A stretch of DNA of 31,974 bases from Patescibacteria group bacterium (GTDB lineage: Bacteria > Patescibacteriota > Microgenomatia > UBA1400 > PJMF01). The notes under the pieces were generated by a model. That model made no database searches and was not told the DNA's origin. It saw nothing but the letters and a program-made list of their open reading frames with translations. The translations under genes were made by a program, and so were the position numbers. Below, piece after piece: positions 29,666 to 31,974 of the stretch. The DNA lies in NCBI GenBank assembly GCA_018813375.1, contig JAHJBU010000002.1, forward strand, positions 1 to 31,974, written 5' to 3'. The stretch's first letter is position 1. Each line of letters starts with the position of its first letter.

Positions 29666-30370
29666 CTATCTCCCAAACCTTCGTTGTCGTCTTTGAAACT
29701 CTGCGATAGCTTTATCCAATTTTGTGGCATTAAAATCCGGCATTAAAACATCAGAAAAATATAACTCGCTGTATTCACTTTGCCACAATAAAAATCCCGA
29801 GAGTCGTTTCTCTCCACCTGGACGAATAATTAAATCTGGGTCTGGCAAATGAGCCGTATCAAGATTTTGATCAATCATTTCCTGAGTAATTTCTACTTCA
29901 CCAGTCAGCTTGTTAACTGCTCTGAGCAGTTCATCTCTCCCTCCATAATTAAGAGCAAAGGCTAGTGTCAAATTTTTATTTTGCGCAGTTTTTTCTACTC
30001 CCTGCTCAATTTTTTCTCTAATGTCTTGATCAAAACGACTTAAATCACCAATGGTAGTCACTTTAACTCCTTTTTGATGTAATCTGTCAATATTTTTTTC
30101 TAACATTTCTCTAAAAAGATTCATAACCAACCGCACTTCTGTTGGGTCTCGCTGCCAATTTTGTGTACTAAAAGCCCACAATGTTAAATATTTGACTCCT
30201 TTTTTAATACAATGATCCGCCAGCTCCTCAGTTAATTCTTCTGCTACTTTGCGATGACCCTTAATAATAGATAGGCCTTGCTTTCTGGCCCAACGCCTAT
30301 TGCCGTCCATGATGATTGCGATGTGCTTTGGTAACCGATTCTTTTGGCTAGAACTATTTTGAGATGACAC
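29666..30370 (-). CDS. uppS: Undecaprenyl diphosphate synthase (cis-prenyltransferase)
   Basis: 234 aa from the GTG at 30370 (GAAGG 5 nt upstream); the frame is open to 30382. It extends farnesyl diphosphate with IPP to the carrier lipid for cell-wall and glycan synthesis. Motifs are complete: HIAIIMDGNRRWARKQG with the catalytic Asp, KGHRKVAEEL, LWAFSTQNWQRDPTEV, LNYGGRDEL, and the C-terminal DLIIRPGGEKRLSGFLLWQSEYSELYF. It overlaps the IPK gene by 17 bases and follows the genes that supply IPP and DMAPP. Confidence 0.95.
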   Translation of the reverse strand: MSSQNSSSQKNRLPKHIAIIMDGNRRWARKQGLSIIKGHRKVAEELTEELADHCIKKGVKYLTLWAFSTQNWQRDPTEVRLVMNLFREMLEKNIDRLHQKGVKVTTIGDLSRFDQDIREKIEQGVEKTAQNKNLTLAFALNYGGRDELLRAVNKLTGEVEITQEMIDQNLDTAHLPDPDLIIRPGGEKRLSGFLLWQSEYSELYFSDVLMPDFNATKLDKAIAEFQRRQRRFGR

Positions 30371-31175
30371 GAGTACCTTCACATTCTTGATTTGTTAATA
30401 CTTTATATAAATTATCTTTTTTTAGTCCTGAAATAATAAAAATTTCTACTCCCTGCTTGGCTAATTTTAATGACTCTTCAATTTTGTGCCACATCCCTCC
30501 AGTAACATCAAAGCCTTTAGTTTTAGTCATCGCTTTTTTAACCTCGGCCATATTTTCCATCAAAATTTCTGGGATCATTTGGCCATCATTATCCAAAACC
30601 CCAGCTACCTCATTAACATGAACTACTTTTTTAACCCGATAGTTTGTATTTTGCCCTAACCACTGCGCCAAAAAACTAAAAATAGTTTCTGTTGACCAAA
30701 TCGTGCATCCCTGCGCACTATCTACAATCACATCTCCATAAGTAACTGGCAATAAACCTCTAAATAAATATTGCTCAAGCACTTGCCCATCCCAACTTTG
30801 CTTTTTTTTATTTTTAGTCACCAAAGTATTGCTAAAAGTAAAAGAGACCGCTGGCAATTCTTGAGACAGACACTCTTCAACCACTATTCTATTTATTTTA
30901 GCAGCACTGTCCTGAGTAATAGCCATACCTATTAAACTATCACCATTTATAAAACCATCTATGGTTTTATAACGAAGAGCAGGAACATGGGCAAAGCTAC
31001 CTTGACCATGACCTAAAATAAAAAGGCTTTTAGTTTCTTTTCTGGCTCTAGCAATCTCTTCTATTAGTCTTTGCAAATAGCCCTCACGAACCATCATTGG
31101 TACTTCTTTATTAGTAATAATTGAACCACCAAGCTTAATTAAAATAATTTCCTGAGATGTATGAGCCAAAGACAT
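30354..31175 (-). CDS. Isopentenyl phosphate kinase
   Basis: 273 aa amino-acid-kinase-fold enzyme that phosphorylates isopentenyl phosphate to IPP in the archaeal (alternative) mevalonate pathway. LIKLGGSIITNKE begins the fold; LGHGQGSFAHVPA carries the conserved substrate His, and WSTETIFSFLAQWLG and KGFDVTGGMWHKIEESL close the ATP-binding end. An upstream AAAAAGGAG 5-6 nt before the ATG is a strong Shine-Dalgarno, as expected for an internal operon gene. With idi upstream and uppS downstream, this locus feeds the isoprenoid carrier lipid. Confidence 0.9.
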   Translation of the reverse strand: MSLAHTSQEIILIKLGGSIITNKEVPMMVREGYLQRLIEEIARARKETKSLFILGHGQGSFAHVPALRYKTIDGFINGDSLIGMAITQDSAAKINRIVVEECLSQELPAVSFTFSNTLVTKNKKKQSWDGQVLEQYLFRGLLPVTYGDVIVDSAQGCTIWSTETIFSFLAQWLGQNTNYRVKKVVHVNEVAGVLDNDGQMIPEILMENMAEVKKAMTKTKGFDVTGGMWHKIEESLKLAKQGVEIFIISGLKKDNLYKVLTNQECEGTRVISK

Positions 31176-31177
31176 AA

Positions 31178-31735
31178 TTACTCCTTTTTAAAATCAGGAT
31201 GAAAATTTAATACTAATTTAGTCCAAGGAGCAAAGGCTGATTTATTTTTATTTAATTCTTTTAATAATTCTGGAGTAGAAATCCACCTAATACTTTTAAC
31301 TTCTAAAGGATTGGGCGTAACTAGATTGTCATATTGCCCTACAAAAACAGTGTCCATCTCATACTCACCAAACTCATCATTACACTCAACTTGATAAACA
31401 AATTTATCAAGTTTTTTTAACTCAACTCCAATTATTCCCAGCTCTTCTTTTAAACGACGCTTGGCACATTGTTTATAGTTTTCTCCCGGGCGAAGATTGC
31501 CACAACATGTATTGGCCCATTGATTGGCACCTACAATTTTATTGCTACTGCGCTGTTGAATTAACCACTCGCCATTAAAATTATGAAGCAATACTGAGCT
31601 AGCTCGATGCAATCTAGCTGGACTGCGATGAGCTTCTATCTTATCCATCACTCCAATTTGCCGATCATTTTCATCTACCAGAATCACTTGATCTAGATTA
31701 TTGTTTTCTTGTTGTTGTTGAATTAACTGTTTCAT
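31178..31735 (-). CDS. idi: Isopentenyl-diphosphate delta-isomerase, type 1
   Basis: 185 aa Nudix-fold metal enzyme interconverting IPP and DMAPP. HRASSVLLHNFNGEWLIQQRS, ANTCCGNLRPGENYKQCAKRRLKEELGI (catalytic Cys and Nudix box) and NDEFGEYEMDTVFVG (acidic active-site residues) are all present. The start lies about 10 nt from the DUF35 gene stop. TATAAT (31745-31750) ends 9 nt before the ATG, so a promoter may begin here inside the upstream gene. Confidence 0.95.
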   Translation of the reverse strand: MKQLIQQQQENNNLDQVILVDENDRQIGVMDKIEAHRSPARLHRASSVLLHNFNGEWLIQQRSSNKIVGANQWANTCCGNLRPGENYKQCAKRRLKEELGIIGVELKKLDKFVYQVECNDEFGEYEMDTVFVGQYDNLVTPNPLEVKSIRWISTPELLKELNKNKSAFAPWTKLVLNFHPDFKKE

Positions 31736-31745
31736 AAAAAGCGTA

Positions 31746-31967
31746 TTATATCTCTTTTGCTACTGTTGCTAAAACTAACTGTATCGCTGGTAAATATTCT
31801 CGATAAGCACTTCCCTTGCCAGAAAATTCTATCGCCGGCTTACTATGAGGACCACATTTCGAGCATATAGCTCGAGGTGGAAACTGCTTTGCACCACAAT
31901 AAGGGCAAATTCCGCCTATAAAAGCAAGTCGCTCCTGTTTTAACCGCCAATGGCGAGGTATTTCCAT
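31746..31967 (-). CDS. DUF35-type zinc-ribbon protein, short
   Basis: 73 aa. MEIPRHWRLKQERLA is the typical N-terminal helix of DUF35/OB-fold acyl-CoA-binding proteins, and CPYCG with CSKC forms the zinc ribbon (about residues 21-39). In archaea and CPR these partner with HMG-CoA synthase and acetoacetyl-CoA thiolase of the mevalonate pathway, which fits idi and IPK here. The usual OB-fold continues for another 50-60 residues; this copy stops soon after FSGKG, so it is truncated or a short variant. Upstream mevalonate genes may lie beyond the window. Confidence 0.7.
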   Translation of the reverse strand: MEIPRHWRLKQERLAFIGGICPYCGAKQFPPRAICSKCGPHSKPAIEFSGKGSAYREYLPAIQLVLATVAKEI

Positions 31968-31974
31968 AATAATA

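Noticed and set aside
1..31974. tRNA or rRNA genes
   Set aside because: No cloverleaf with a T-arm GGTTCGAATCC-type motif or rRNA-like conserved stretch was found in the intergenic regions I read.

Overview
The window looks like a chromosomal segment of a Patescibacteria/CPR bacterium, most likely of the Microgenomates group (inference). It is AT-rich, tightly packed and has overlapping genes. It carries an archaeal-style isoprenoid set (isopentenyl phosphate kinase, type 1 IPP isomerase, a DUF35-type zinc-ribbon protein), an ATP-dependent DNA ligase, DUF5654 and DUF4325-type proteins, and VirB2/TrbC-like pilin proteins. TGA is used as a stop, so the code is standard and not the Gracilibacteria/Absconditabacteria code.

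Layout. 1-193: a foldable non-coding element of unknown class. 194-4751 (minus): envelope and housekeeping operons with a DUF192 lipoprotein, Lgt, a GH3 hydrolase, a small hypothetical protein, an MFS transporter and peptidyl-tRNA hydrolase. 4791-6627: two glycosyltransferases converging on each other. 6624-10284 (minus): DNA ligase, a PIN toxin-antitoxin pair and a Fic protein preceded by a 13-bp tandem repeat. 10534-20324 is the accessory region. It holds an unknown protein, a decayed ISAs1-type transposase, a small gene with an out-of-frame membrane tail, an intact IS630-type element inserted in a small membrane gene, an unfamiliar AAA+/zinc-ribbon/HExxH operon (14166-18397), a DUF5654 protein and an AbiE toxin-antitoxin pair. 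20329-22204 (minus): NAD(P)H-hydrate dehydratase and RecF. 22222-24701: HEPN/MNT and BrnT/BrnA modules and a HATPase/STAS-like regulator. 24799-27354: a SpoIID/LytB protein and a second PIN module. 27503-29639: two secreted or membrane pilin-like proteins. 29666-31967 (minus): UppS, IPK, IDI and the zinc-ribbon protein, linking IPP supply to the undecaprenyl carrier lipid.

The most interesting locus is 14166-18397. It encodes a single-module ClpB-D2-like AAA+ ATPase, a zinc-ribbon protein, and a protein with an HEKQH zincin-like motif. The last two are joined by an in-phase A AAA AAG slippery site within nine As, so a -1 shift would fuse them into one polypeptide of about 745 residues. The result could resemble an FtsH-like unfoldase/protease split over subunits (inference).

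A second theme is promoter architecture. At least nine transcription units have a -10 box (often TAGAAT or TGnTAGAAT) ending 6-7 nt before the start codon, which predicts leaderless mRNAs. Genes inside operons often carry Shine-Dalgarno sequences instead. Three possible frame breaks lie in or near homopolymer runs (A9 at 17168, T7 near 13960, the A-rich stretch near 12460), so assembly error must be excluded before reading them as biology.
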